Source: Pelosinus sp. IPA-1
Lineage (GTDB): Bacteria; Bacillota; Negativicutes; DSM-13327
Assembly: GCF_030269905.1 (NCBI RefSeq)
Contig: NZ_BSVC01000003.1
Span: 124,001 to 188,000 of the forward strand
Reading direction: 5' to 3'
Length of the DNA stretch: 64,000 nucleotides
Part shown: positions 43,878-54,500 of the stretch, piece by piece
Layout of the letters: every line of letters starts with the position of its first letter
Numbering within the stretch: position 1 is the first letter of the stretch
The notes under the pieces: model-generated
What the model saw: only the letters and a program-made list of their open reading frames with translations
Database searches by the model: none
Told to the model about the DNA's origin: nothing
Made by a program: the position numbers and the translations under genes

Positions 43878-45677
43878 CTACTCGTATAATTCGATGCCCA
43901 CCATTTTCATCAGATATTTCGCATTGGTAGTTGTGCACTGTCCAGTGCGAAGTTTATAGTCAAACTGTATTTCATTATTTACATAGTTCTCAGTGAAATG
44001 ATAGTTTACAATTTTGCCATTTGTATCTTTCTCTAGATTGCATAGTTCAAAGTCATGGGTGGAAATCAGTCCGATAATCCAATCCTTATTTAAATTTTTC
44101 AACACACTGGCAGCTCCTAGAACACGATCTCGTGAATTGGTGCCGCGAAATATTTCATCAATTAAAAAAATCATGTCTTGTTGTTTATGTGAAAAATCAA
44201 TGATGGTTTTTATGCGCAGCAGTTCCGCATAGAAGGTTGATATGCCACTGTTTAAATCATCATTAATTCTCATAGATGTAAAGATATTCATAATGGAACA
44301 TTCCAGCTTGCTGGCTGAGACGGGAGCTCCACAATAGGCCAGGACAAGGTTTATACCGATGGTTCGTAATAAGGTAGTTTTTCCTGACATATTTGATCCT
44401 GTAATTACACAAATCGTATTTTTCATATCAATATTGTTGCGTACACTTTTGGTTTCAACGAGTAGCGGATGCCCTATGTCGACTGCTGAAAACAATAGTC
44501 CTTTTTCCGCGAAGGCAGGAAAACTCCATTGGGGATGTAGCTGTAAGATGACACCTAGACTTGTCAGTGCTTCAAAGTGACCAATGGTATGAAGCCAACT
44601 TCGTATCAATTTTCCATTTTGCTTCTTCCAAGCCTCTAATGCGAAGACACAATGAAAATCCCACAGCATGAGAAAGTTCATGATACTAAATGAGATGAGA
44701 TTATAACGAAGTTCACTAGCTGTTACAATTCTTTCAAGATGCTTTACTCGTAGAGACGCTGCTTTGGCTTCCTGTAATAGGTCGGATTGCAACCGGGTCA
44801 GATACTTATCCTGAAATTTTTCTTTTTCAATTAGGGAAATAAACTGATTGAAAGCGTCCAGATTTTCTTTAAATTTGTGTACCGTATTTAATGCTAGGGA
44901 GTTTTCTTTAAAACCAATGGCGGTAAGTATCATTTGGACGAAAATCAGACTCAATGGTATAAAAGTAGGAATCGAAATTTCAAAAAGAAACAGAATCAAT
45001 GAGAGAACCGTTGCCACAGGCAGTATATAAAAGATACTTTGTAGCCACTTACGTTGAAATCGTTGTGAAGGATTTTCCGCATAAGCAATTAGACTGCTAG
45101 GGTCCTTTTCAATGTCTGCTGCAAGCATACCGAGACACTGTAATTCCTCGACAAAGTTGCCCTTTTCTGCCAGCTCTTTTACAGCCTGCTGTCGTCTCTT
45201 GATTAATTCGATATCCTTTTCTGAAGTTGCAAGGAACTTCTTTACTGTCTTTCTTCCATAAAAGGTGTGTGCAACATTGATCCACTGGAACAAAGATTTT
45301 TCTCCGAATATATCTAGATCTCCAGTATAAGAATGACCTGGATCAATAAACTCCTGCCCGTTTTCTTTAAAATTGATCCAACTTCCGTCCATTCTACTGA
45401 GATACTTTTCATTAATCTCAATTTTACAGCGGATCTTATTTAATTCTCTTTTGACCTGTTGATGTTTAAGCACAAAGTAAATAAATGGTATCAGAGATAG
45501 GAGCAAAACGAAATATCCATAAATGGAATCTATTTTGACAAAACAGAAGCTAGTAATCCCTGCGCCTATTAAAAATACTAGCATACGAATATTGCTAATT
45601 CGATTAGAGGTCTCCTGTTGTTTTACTTCCTGGCTTCTAAGAGTATGCAAGCGATTTGAAAATGTATTGATCGGCAT
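43878..45677 (-). CDS. Membrane-associated MutS-family ATPase
   Basis: 599 residues. Only the C-terminal part is MutS-like: Walker A ITGSNMSGKTTLLRTIG (about 428-440), then FLIDEIFRGTNSRDR (Walker B) and LISTHDFELCNLE, preceded by a lever/clamp-like helical region. Instead of the mismatch-recognition domains it has predicted membrane helices near residues 30-68 (two) and around 220-262 (two). It therefore belongs to the poorly studied MutS-related proteins with membrane helices and is not a mismatch repair enzyme in the usual sense. The ATG has AAGGAGG. Alone, converging on the aminotransferase gene. Confidence 0.82.
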   Translation of the reverse strand: MPINTFSNRLHTLRSQEVKQQETSNRISNIRMLVFLIGAGITSFCFVKIDSIYGYFVLLLSLIPFIYFVLKHQQVKRELNKIRCKIEINEKYLSRMDGSWINFKENGQEFIDPGHSYTGDLDIFGEKSLFQWINVAHTFYGRKTVKKFLATSEKDIELIKRRQQAVKELAEKGNFVEELQCLGMLAADIEKDPSSLIAYAENPSQRFQRKWLQSIFYILPVATVLSLILFLFEISIPTFIPLSLIFVQMILTAIGFKENSLALNTVHKFKENLDAFNQFISLIEKEKFQDKYLTRLQSDLLQEAKAASLRVKHLERIVTASELRYNLISFSIMNFLMLWDFHCVFALEAWKKQNGKLIRSWLHTIGHFEALTSLGVILQLHPQWSFPAFAEKGLLFSAVDIGHPLLVETKSVRNNIDMKNTICVITGSNMSGKTTLLRTIGINLVLAYCGAPVSASKLECSIMNIFTSMRINDDLNSGISTFYAELLRIKTIIDFSHKQQDMIFLIDEIFRGTNSRDRVLGAASVLKNLNKDWIIGLISTHDFELCNLEKDTNGKIVNYHFTENYVNNEIQFDYKLRTGQCTTTNAKYLMKMVGIELYE

Positions 45678-45957
45678 AAATCCTCCTTAATGACGAATAC
45701 AAGCGACGAGTCACCTAGATCATCTAGTTGTTAATACTATTTACCATGAGAATCCAAAACCCTTTAATGTGAATGCAAGAATGCAAGCGAATTCATTGTA
45801 CTTGCATAATGCAGGAGTTTTTTTATTGTATGGAAAATAGTTGAAATTAAACCAATACACTTTATAATAGTATACGACAAAACTATTTAGAGCTAGATGG
45901 GAGTAACACTACAGAGGTTTTCCTTTTTGGGAAAAAACGATAAGGAAGGTGTTTACA

Positions 45958-46521
45958 TTGAAAAATAATAATATTACGGATATATTTCCTGTTATTACAA
46001 CAAGTCGGTTAATTCTTCGCGAATTAACCAACCAAGATGCTGAAGCGTTACATAAATATTGGACAGATTCGGATGTTCTGGAATATCTTTCCATCGATCC
46101 TTTTGCCAGCATACAAGAAAGCCTTGATATGATTGCTATCCTAAAAAATTTATACGGTGATAGTCAAGGAGCCAGATGGGTGATCACATTAAAGGATAGC
46201 GGAAAGATAATTGGCACATGCGGTTTTCATAACTTTAAAAGTGAGCACCGTAGAGCTGAAATGGGTTATGAGCTGGGAAAAGAATACTGGAACCTGGGAA
46301 TTATGACGGAAGCGTTACAGGCTATTATTCACTACGGGTTTGATACGCTGCAATATAATCGGATTGAGGCGTTTGTTAATTTTGGTAATGTAAGGTCAAA
46401 AAAAGTATTAGAGAGAAACGGTTTTAAATTAGATGGTTTACTTAGAGAATACGAGTTTAATCGTGGTAAATTCGTTGATCAATATTGTTATTCTTTATTA
46501 AAATCTGAGTATCAAGTGTAA
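45958..46521 (+). CDS. GNAT-family N-acetyltransferase (RimJ/RimL-like)
   Basis: 187 residues, acetyl-CoA-dependent transferase. TTSRLILRELTNQDAEALHK at the start, WVITLKDSGKIIGTCGFHNF, HRRAEMGYELGKEYWNLGIM with the acetyl-CoA loop, and the C-terminal NVRSKKVLERNGFKLDGLLR are the RimJ/RimL-type pattern. The TTG at 45958 lies 8 bases after AAGGAAGG and is preferred over a GTG that overlaps that site. Target unknown; ribosomal protein N-termini or small amines are typical in the family. Converges on the exporter gene across a perfect hairpin. Confidence 0.85.
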   Translation: MKNNNITDIFPVITTSRLILRELTNQDAEALHKYWTDSDVLEYLSIDPFASIQESLDMIAILKNLYGDSQGARWVITLKDSGKIIGTCGFHNFKSEHRRAEMGYELGKEYWNLGIMTEALQAIIHYGFDTLQYNRIEAFVNFGNVRSKKVLERNGFKLDGLLREYEFNRGKFVDQYCYSLLKSEYQV

Positions 46522-46539
46522 GACCTAAAATGTTTCTAA

Positions 46540-46599
46540 CGAAAGAGAAGCTGCCCATAATCTACTAATAAGAGTAGATTATGGGCAGCTTCTCTTTCG
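46540..46599. repeat. Hairpin element, copy 11 (hairpin only, perfect)
   Basis: 27-bp perfect stem, 46540-46566 with 46573-46599, and a 6-nt loop AATAAG, flanked by short family sequence (TTTAGCATAG). It is the cleanest hairpin of the family and lies exactly between two converging genes, acting as a two-way terminator. Confidence 0.9.
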
Positions 46600-46659
46600 A
46601 TTTAGCATAGTGTAAAGCGGGGGTTATTGAAAAGAATTTTTGCTAAAGAAGGTTCTATT

Positions 46660-47661
46660 TTATTTGGCAGATATAGTGTTATCTGAAGAGAGGGCATTTT
46701 TTTGATTGGTGATATATACACCTAAAATGACGAATAATCCACCTAAAGCAATCGATAGAGTCAGTTTATCATCAAAAAACAGTATGCCTGCTACGATAGC
46801 CATAATTGGGTTAAAATAACTGAAGATTGCTGTTTTAACGGCACCGATCTTTGAGATTCCTAAATACCAAATAAAGTATGAATAAACGGAGCAAAAAACA
46901 GCTAAATATGCGGTGGCTAAGAGGGTAGCCCTGCTAATTGTGGGAAGTTGCTGCAACAGTGATGTTTCCGCAAATACCGTTGGAAAAAATGCAAATGGCA
47001 GCAATAGAATGGTTCCAGAAATATGAATATAAGCCATTGCGGTAAATGGACTATATTTTTCTAACACTGTTTTACCTTTAAGAGTAAACCAGGCCCAAAC
47101 GAGTGCATTTAGGATCAGTAAACCGTCTCCTAAAAGTGTCTTTTGGTGGAATAGATCGCCAAATTTTCCTTGGCTGATGACTAGCAGAACACCCATAAAG
47201 GCAATACAGATTCCTATCCTACTACGAGTAGTCACTTTTTCTTTTTTAGTAATTATGCAGAATAAAGCAGCAAAGACCGGGGTCGTTGCCATAATGAGAC
47301 CGGCATTTGTACTGGTTGTATATTGTAAACCAGTATAATGAATATAGAAAAAGGAAGTAATCGCAAAGAAGCCAAGTGTGAAAAATTGAGGTATATCTTT
47401 TTTATCGATGGAGCTAGTTCCCTTTTTAAGTAATAGAATAAGGGTAAACACGAAAGAGGCAACAACAAAACGTAAGATAACTAGGTTCAGAGGAAGAAGT
47501 TGTTGCATCCCTATTTTAGCTGCAACATAGGAAGTTCCAAGAAATATAGGAACAGTCATTAAAAGCAGGTGTATGTTTTGGAATTTCATCCGAGGGGAAG
47601 GGTTAGCAGTTGCGATGTTTCTAATGTCAAAGTTGTTACAAAGAGTAGTTTGGTCACTCAT
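46660..47661 (-). CDS. EamA/DMT-superfamily exporter
   Basis: 333 residues with ten predicted membrane helices in two EamA repeats (for example LLLMTVPIFLGTSYVAAKIG, AGLIMATTPVFAALFCIITK; second repeat LLILNALVWAWFTLKGK, TAIFSYFNPIMAIVAGILFF). Typical of metabolite or amino acid exporters; substrate unknown. The ATG at MSDQTTL with GGGAG upstream is used. It is divergent from a LysR gene, which probably controls it. Confidence 0.88.
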   Translation of the reverse strand: MSDQTTLCNNFDIRNIATANPSPRMKFQNIHLLLMTVPIFLGTSYVAAKIGMQQLLPLNLVILRFVVASFVFTLILLLKKGTSSIDKKDIPQFFTLGFFAITSFFYIHYTGLQYTTSTNAGLIMATTPVFAALFCIITKKEKVTTRSRIGICIAFMGVLLVISQGKFGDLFHQKTLLGDGLLILNALVWAWFTLKGKTVLEKYSPFTAMAYIHISGTILLLPFAFFPTVFAETSLLQQLPTISRATLLATAYLAVFCSVYSYFIWYLGISKIGAVKTAIFSYFNPIMAIVAGILFFDDKLTLSIALGGLFVILGVYITNQKNALSSDNTISAK

Positions 47662-47750
47662 TACAATCACTCCCAATCCTTAATCTTGTTTATTCTGCGA
47701 TCTAAAGAAATCAAACGTTAGGAAAATTGATGTGGCATTTCTATTATTTG

Positions 47751-47772
47751 TTGCAATTATAGCATGGTGCAA
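47751..47772. promoter_or_regulatory. Candidate LysR operator between exporter and regulator
   Basis: TTGCA-N12-TGCAA dyad in the 177-bp divergent gap, with a T-N11-A-like shape. AT-rich promoter sequence follows on the regulator side. Confidence 0.4.
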
Positions 47773-47838
47773 ACTATAATAAAATTACTAATAAAATATA
47801 CGTTCTATATCGAAAAAGTATAGTAAGAGGTATGTAAA

Positions 47839-48720
47839 ATGGATATTCGGGATATGAAGAACTTTTATGCCATTGTTGAGGAGGGGAATATTAGCAATGC
47901 TGCGAAGCGTCTTAATATAGCGCAGCCGCCCCTTAGTAAGCAGATGAAGCAATTAGAAGATGATCTTGGAGTTCAATTGTTTGAGCGCGGCAGTCGTAGA
48001 ATCAGATTGACCGAAGCTGGTCAGTTATTACGGGAGCGGGTAGAACAAATCTTAGGATTAGTCGATGGTACAGTTAAAGAAATTACTGAATTGAACTCAG
48101 GTTTAGTCGGTACACTTTCTATAGGAACGGTTACCACATCTGGGGCAACATTGCTGCCAAACTTACTTCACCAATTTCATAATGTATATCCTCATGTTAC
48201 ATTCCAACTATGGGAAGGGGACGGCAGTCGGATTTTAGAGTTATTGAATAATCGAGTCATTGAGATTGGTATTATACGAGCCCCTTTTGATTCGGAAATT
48301 TACGAATCAATTACTCTACCCGATGAGCCGCTAGTAATTGCGATGCGAAAGGATGGAAGCCTTTGTGGCGATGATCCTGTCAATGTTCGGCTGATTGAAC
48401 TTGCTAACCAGCCGTTGATTGTTCCATTAAGGTGGAAAGCCATGTTCGTAGAATGGTGCGAGAAGGTCGGGTTTACGCCAAACATCGTATGTATTAGTGA
48501 TGGGATTTTACTCAATATAATATGGACAAAATTGGGGATTGGTATGGCCTTAGTTCCGAAGTCTACCGAGGGACTTATTTCTGATTCAGAATTGACTTAC
48601 AAAACAATTGTGGAGCCTGCCGTATCAACGCAAACGGTAATTGTCTGGGCGAGAAATCACAAATTGTCTGCTAGTAGTAAGCATTTTTTGGATTTGTTAA
48701 AAGATATGATTCTTAAGTAA
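47839..48720 (+). CDS. LysR-family regulator, divergent from DMT exporter
   Basis: 293 residues. Helix-turn-helix EEGNISNAAKRLNIAQPPLS followed by KQMKQLEDDLGVQLFERGSR, then an effector domain starting near GTLSIGTVTTSGATLLPNLL. Good similarity in layout to CitR/YwbI-type regulators. Divergent from the exporter, and followed about 120 bp later by a VOC protein, so it may control either. Ribosome binding site AGAGGT. Confidence 0.88.
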   Translation: MDIRDMKNFYAIVEEGNISNAAKRLNIAQPPLSKQMKQLEDDLGVQLFERGSRRIRLTEAGQLLRERVEQILGLVDGTVKEITELNSGLVGTLSIGTVTTSGATLLPNLLHQFHNVYPHVTFQLWEGDGSRILELLNNRVIEIGIIRAPFDSEIYESITLPDEPLVIAMRKDGSLCGDDPVNVRLIELANQPLIVPLRWKAMFVEWCEKVGFTPNIVCISDGILLNIIWTKLGIGMALVPKSTEGLISDSELTYKTIVEPAVSTQTVIVWARNHKLSASSKHFLDLLKDMILK

Positions 48721-48781
48721 AATAGTGCAAGCTTATTGGAAGACAAAGAGAAAATTCCTTATTCAATGTGAGTGATGATGA

Positions 48782-49276
<495 letters not shown>

Positions 49277-49412
49277 AAATTAAAATGCTACCCTCGCGGT
49301 TTATGCCGTGGAGTATTTTATATTGAACATGGAACTGTTATATTTGCGGATTTTTCTGGTCAGCCACCTAAAACAATATTTTTAATCATTGGAATAGATA
49401 AAAATAAAAGCG

Positions 49413-49451
49413 AAAGGAAGCCTGATGATTCTATCATCAGGCTTCCTTTTC
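49413..49451. terminator. 17-bp stem terminator after VOC gene
   Basis: AAAGGAAGCCTGATGAT / ATCATCAGGCTTCCTTT with a TCT loop and T-rich tail. It also faces the minus-strand lipase gene. Confidence 0.9.
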
Positions 49452-49536
49452 AATTTGTGGAGCAGAGGTTAAGTGCAGGAGGCTCGTAAGCAATGTAAGA
49501 GTGTAGCCGGCGATTTCCGCGAAATGATCAACAAAA

Positions 49537-50853
49537 TCAATTTGTGTTTGCAAAATGATCCGTAAAATGAGCATGCATTCCTTTGAAAGTATGAATGAAG
49601 GCTTCAAGGGGAGTTAGATTATAGGTTGCGGTCGAAAAAGTGGCGGTGGTAGCGGCGGTACCGGTTGTAACATCATAGACAGTTTGCGTTAATGTGATGT
49701 AGTAGGTGTTCTTTTCTTGTTTTACACGCATGGCGCTTACGTCGGAGACAATGGCCCACCGGCATCCGGAGGCGCTGGCTGCCTCCCGCCAGTCAGTTTG
49801 GGCATTAGCTGTAACATAGTCCGGTAATGTCTGCTGGTATTCATCCTGCAATGCCTCCTGCATGTATAAAAAATCTTCCATCAGGTCGGCTGGGAGGTTA
49901 TTGCCGAGTGGGGTAATATAGACGCGCCCGAGATTTTTTTGCTTGCCGACGGACGGGACGGGTAGCTGCATTCCGGCCGCAACAGCCAGGCGGCGTTTGT
50001 CATAGTAGTTTTTTATTGCGCAATCAATGTAGCCAATTAATTGATGCGCGTCGCTCACCGTGTCGGGCGGCTGCCAGTTAATTTCCCGGCCAAACTGCCG
50101 GTAGCCGCCAACCAGGGTTTGCAGGATGCCGGTTATCATATCGCCGGAGTTGACAATGCGCGTTAGATGGAGAGTGGGGCTGAATTTAGCGGCAAAGGCG
50201 TCGTTGCCTACGGCGGGTGCGCCGAAGGTAATGACTTCCAACTGCTCCGGGCTGATGCCGGCGCTAAGTAGTCTAGCGCCGGCCAAGGTGGCGGCTGCGC
50301 CGCCGAGACTATGGCCGGTTATGTACAATTTGCGGGTTTTATCAGCTGGGAGCAAGTCGGGAAGCGAGAGACTAGCCTGCCGGGGATTGCGTAAGACAGC
50401 TGATAGGCCGGCTTGTACAAATTGATTAAATCCTCTGTGCACCTTAGGTTCGGTACCGAGAACATCTTTTTTAGCAGCATTGGCTGCGAATTCTTCTTCA
50501 TTGCTGCCGGCGAAATATATTTTATCAAATTTGAGGTCGGTTTCAATATCCTTATCATTTTCCGTGCCGACAATGGACACCAGATAATAGGGGACATCTT
50601 TTTTTTGAGCAATCAGGTAGCGGGCGCCGGTATGGCCCTGGGACTGGACGTAATGATCGATTTGCCAGCCGTCCTGTTCCAGATAGCGATTGACCAGCTC
50701 GCCGATACGGCCATTATAGGCCGCTGCGCTGGCAGCCGCAGTCAAATAGAGGATATAGGCTTCTTCATAGTCTTCTTTCGCCCCGGCATGGCCTGGGGCC
50801 GGATGATAGGCCAGCAGGCAAATGACAAGGCAGAACAGCAATAAGCGTTTCAA
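49537..50853 (-). CDS. Secreted class 3 lipase-like protein
   Basis: 438 residues. An N-terminal signal peptide (KRLLLFCLVICLLAYHPAPG, likely cut after GHA at about residue 23). The alpha/beta-hydrolase core is of the fungal-lipase (class 3) type: VHRGFNQFVQAGLS, the nucleophile elbow TGHSLGGAAATLAG (Ser182), ITFGAPAVGN, RIVNSGDMI and DAHQLIGYI, which supply the triad. A C-terminal extension of about 150 residues is unassigned. TTG start with GGAGG 9 bases upstream. It lies 19 bp after a small membrane protein gene, likely an operon. Clearly GC-richer than the DNA on its left. Confidence 0.85.
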   Translation of the reverse strand: MKRLLLFCLVICLLAYHPAPGHAGAKEDYEEAYILYLTAAASAAAYNGRIGELVNRYLEQDGWQIDHYVQSQGHTGARYLIAQKKDVPYYLVSIVGTENDKDIETDLKFDKIYFAGSNEEEFAANAAKKDVLGTEPKVHRGFNQFVQAGLSAVLRNPRQASLSLPDLLPADKTRKLYITGHSLGGAAATLAGARLLSAGISPEQLEVITFGAPAVGNDAFAAKFSPTLHLTRIVNSGDMITGILQTLVGGYRQFGREINWQPPDTVSDAHQLIGYIDCAIKNYYDKRRLAVAAGMQLPVPSVGKQKNLGRVYITPLGNNLPADLMEDFLYMQEALQDEYQQTLPDYVTANAQTDWREAASASGCRWAIVSDVSAMRVKQEKNTYYITLTQTVYDVTTGTAATTATFSTATYNLTPLEAFIHTFKGMHAHFTDHFANTN

Positions 50854-50872
50854 TTCCTGGCACCTCCGCAGT

Positions 50873-51328
50873 TCATTCGTACCGCCTACGGCGGCAGGCG
50901 CTGGTCTGCCGTAAAGCAGATAGCTCTCTTAAGCGTTCTACCAACTGATTGGTTAGGCAGAGGATGCATTCCGTTGGTCCGGTTTGTTGCAATTGGGCCA
51001 ATTCCCGGATTAAGCAGTCTGTTCTTGCCAGCAGTTGTTCTTTTTCAGCGTAGTATCGTTGTTGTTCCGTAGTCATTCGCTTGCTTTCCTTTATACAGTA
51101 GTTGTTAGATATACAGTCGTTGTTAGACGGTGTTTTTCGTGTTAGGCATGGTACCGACAGTCGGTCTGGGATCTCTTCATCGTCAAGCTCATAGTCAATC
51201 AAGTCATGATATAATTTCCAAAAGGCATAAGAGACATAAAAGGCGCTGACGATGAAGAGAGTGCCCAAAATAAAAACTGCTTCCGGTGCAAGCAACACAA
51301 AAATTTTTAGGGCATCCAACCATTCCAC
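50873..51328 (-). CDS. Single-pass membrane protein of unknown function
   Basis: 151 residues: one N-terminal membrane helix (about 8-35, LLAPEAVFILGTLFIVSAFY), an acidic juxtamembrane segment (DYELDDEEIPD), then a C-terminal helical part (RYYAEKEQLLARTDCLIREL) with several cysteines. No family recognised. GTG start with AAAGGAGGAG. It is immediately upstream of the lipase and probably co-transcribed. The 257 bp between this gene and the RND pump show no gene. Confidence 0.65.
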   Translation of the reverse strand: MEWLDALKIFVLLAPEAVFILGTLFIVSAFYVSYAFWKLYHDLIDYELDDEEIPDRLSVPCLTRKTPSNNDCISNNYCIKESKRMTTEQQRYYAEKEQLLARTDCLIRELAQLQQTGPTECILCLTNQLVERLRELSALRQTSACRRRRYE

Positions 51329-51585
51329 GCAGTGGCTCCTCCTTTATTTTCTCGGATATTGGTCTTACAGATTCCGGCATGCAGGCAGCCTGGAAGGGCT
51401 GTTCCACGCACCGGTATTGCTATTGTAGGTCACTAGCGGCGGACCAGGTGTCGTTGCTCTGGTTGCCGGTAACGACGGCTAGAGTGGTGTGGCAGTTGAA
51501 GTCGGCGTATGGCGGTGATGGGTCCTGCTGAGCAGGCGAAAAGATAGAAAAATACAAAAAAATAGTAAAACTTTTCTATACCTAT

Positions 51586-54500
51586 TTATGGCCTCCCAAT
51601 TGGTGGCGTGATATCGGGGAGGTTTTCATAGGATGGCGTGGACTTATACCAAACCGCATACATGACCGGTAAAACTATGAGGGTCAAAATAGTGGCAACA
51701 AAGAGCCCGCCGGCGATAGCGACGGCCATGGGTCCCCAGAAAATGCTGGATACTAACGGAAGCATGCCCAGGATCGCCGCTGCAGCAGTGAGCATGATGG
51801 GACGAAAGCGGCTGACGGTTGCATTGATGATCGCATCCCATAACGGTTCGCCGGCGTCGATATGCCGGTCAATCTGATCAATCAGTATAACCGAGTTTCG
51901 GATGATAATTCCGGCGAGTGCCAAAATGCCCAGTTGCACGACAAAGCCCATCGGGCGTCCGGTCAGTAAGAGCGCCGGGGTTACGCCGATCATTCCCAGC
52001 GGTGCTGTCAAGAGGGTCATGAGCATCTTGGGAATGTTGTGTAACTGAAACATCAGCAGGGTAATGATGATGACGACCATGGCCGGTACAGGTTGAAGCA
52101 GCCAGCGTATAGCATTTTCACTGGTTTCGGCGGAACCGCCGATTTTGATGCTGTAGCCTGACGGCAGGGAAGTGCGAAGCTCTTGTAAGCGTTCATAAGC
52201 ACCTATCGCCGCATCTTCTCCCAGGACACCTTCCGCAGTGTCGGCCTGAACAGTAATCATCGTTTTTAAATCACGCCGCCAGATCATGCCTTCTTCAGCC
52301 TCATAACGGATTTTGGCGATCTGATCCAGCGGTACAAAGCGGCCGCCGCCGATGTGAATATTAAGATCCTTGAGGCGGGAAAGGTCCTGGCGGCTTTCCG
52401 GGTCTACGCGGAACACAATACCGACCGTTTTATCCTTTTCCCGGAATTCCCCGACACCCACGCCGGACAACAGCGCCTGAAGGCTGGCTGACAACGCCTG
52501 ATTATCTATGCCCAGAGCACGGGCCTTGGCCTGATCTATGTCCAGGCGCAGAACTTTGCTTTTTTCATTCCAGTCCAGGCTGATATCGGTAAGGTTGGGG
52601 TCAGAAGCGAGGATATTCCTAGCTTTCCCGGCAATGTTCCGGACTTTGTCGTGATTTGGGCCACTGATCCGGAGCATAACCGGATAAGGGTCGGTCGTGC
52701 CGGACTGAATAATCTTGGTGTGCCCGCGCACGCTGGTAAATTCCGTGGCAAAGAGGGATTGGACTTTTTTCTGCAGCTCTAGGCGGGATGCTAAATCTTT
52801 TGCGACAAAAACAAATTGGGCAAAATTTGAATTCTCAACAGCTGGGTCAGCTGTCAGCACAAAACGCGGTGCTCCGCCTCCCAGATAATAGGTATAGCTG
52901 GCAATTCTATCATCTTCGGCAAACCGATTGGCGAATTTCGCGGCTTCCTGTTCGATTGCCTGCGGGGAGGCGCCTTCCGGTAGCTGCAATTCCACGATGA
53001 GTTCGGGACGGGTGGCAGCCGGGAAGAATTCCTGTTTAAGTAGTCCCATGAGGAGGAGCGAGCCGACAAAGCAGAGGACGGTGGCTGCCAATACCTGACG
53101 ACGATGGGACAGACACCAGCTCAGCAGACGTTTAAACAGGCGGTAAAAGGATTTATTGTACACATCCTGTTCTGCCGCGTGATCGGCAGGGGTAACCTTA
53201 AGCAACCGATACCCAAATAGGGGAGCGGCCATAACGGAGACCACCCAGGATATCAGGAGGGCGATGGTGATGACCGAGAAAATGCTGCCGACAAATTCGG
53301 AGGCGCTTCCCTTGGAAAAACCGACTGGAATGAATCCGGCGCAGGTGATAAGAGTGCCAGTCAGCATGGGAAAGGCGGTTGCTGTATAAGCGTGGCAGGC
53401 GGCATCAAACCGGCTCCAGCCCTGTTCCAGCTTCACGATCATCATTTCAATGGCAATAATGGCGTCATCCACCAAAAGGCCCAGGGCGATAATCAGCGCC
53501 CCCAGAGAGACTTTGTGCAAGGCAATGCCCAGCATGTCCATGATAATGAATACGCCGGTAATAACCAGCGGGATGCAGAGTGCCACAATGAAGCCGGAAC
53601 GAAGGCCCAGACTGACAAAACTAACCAGAAGGACAATGCCTATCGCCTCCGCCAGCGTTTTGACGAATTCGTTGATGGCTTCTTTAACAACGGTGGGCTG
53701 ATTGGTAACCGTATGTAGCTCCAGTCCGAGCGGCAGATTCTCTTTGATTTGAGCCGTGCTTTGTTCCAGGGATTTTCCCAGGGCAAGAACGTTACCTCCT
53801 TTTTCCATGGAAAGTGCCAAACCGATAGCTGGCTGTCCGTTGTAAAACATTTTCGGCGCCGGTGGGTCAATGTACTTGCGTTCAATTTTGGCGATATCAC
53901 CAAGACGGAAGGTGCGTTCATTGGAACGCAGCGGTAGATTTTTCAAATCATCGATATTTTCGAACATACCGGAGACACGCAGATAAACGTTATCGGAAGC
54001 GGTTTCGATCATGCCAGACGCCGCCATGGCGTTTTGCGCCGTCACGGCACTGGTAATGTCGGATGGGGCAAGCCCCAATTGCGACAATTTGGCGGATTCG
54101 ATCTCAATATAAATCTTCTCCGCCTGTACGCCAAGCAGATCCACTTTTTTTATACTGGGTACTGTCAGTAAGGTTCGGCGGATGGTTTCTGCCTGTTCCC
54201 GCAGGTCTTCATAGCTGTAGCCGTCACCGGTTAGGGCGTAGATGCAGCCGAACACATCATCAAACTGGTCATTGAAGTAAGGACCGTCGACGCCCTGCGG
54301 TAGGGTGGTCTTGATGTCATTGACCATATTGCGCACTTCCAGCCAGATGGGCCGTACCTTGTCCGCGGTAACCGTATCTTCTTTCAGGGTTACATATATT
54401 ACGGATTGTCCAGGCAACGAATAGCTTTTCAGGTAATCCAGCCCCGGTGTATCCTGTAATTTTTTTTCAATTTTATCGGTTACCTGTTCCTCTATCTGGC

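Noticed and set aside
9161-46599. Repeated hairpins as a dispersed CRISPR-like array
   Set aside because: Copies are kilobases apart, imperfect and each a self-complementary stem with flanking arms. There are no regular spacers and no cas genes.
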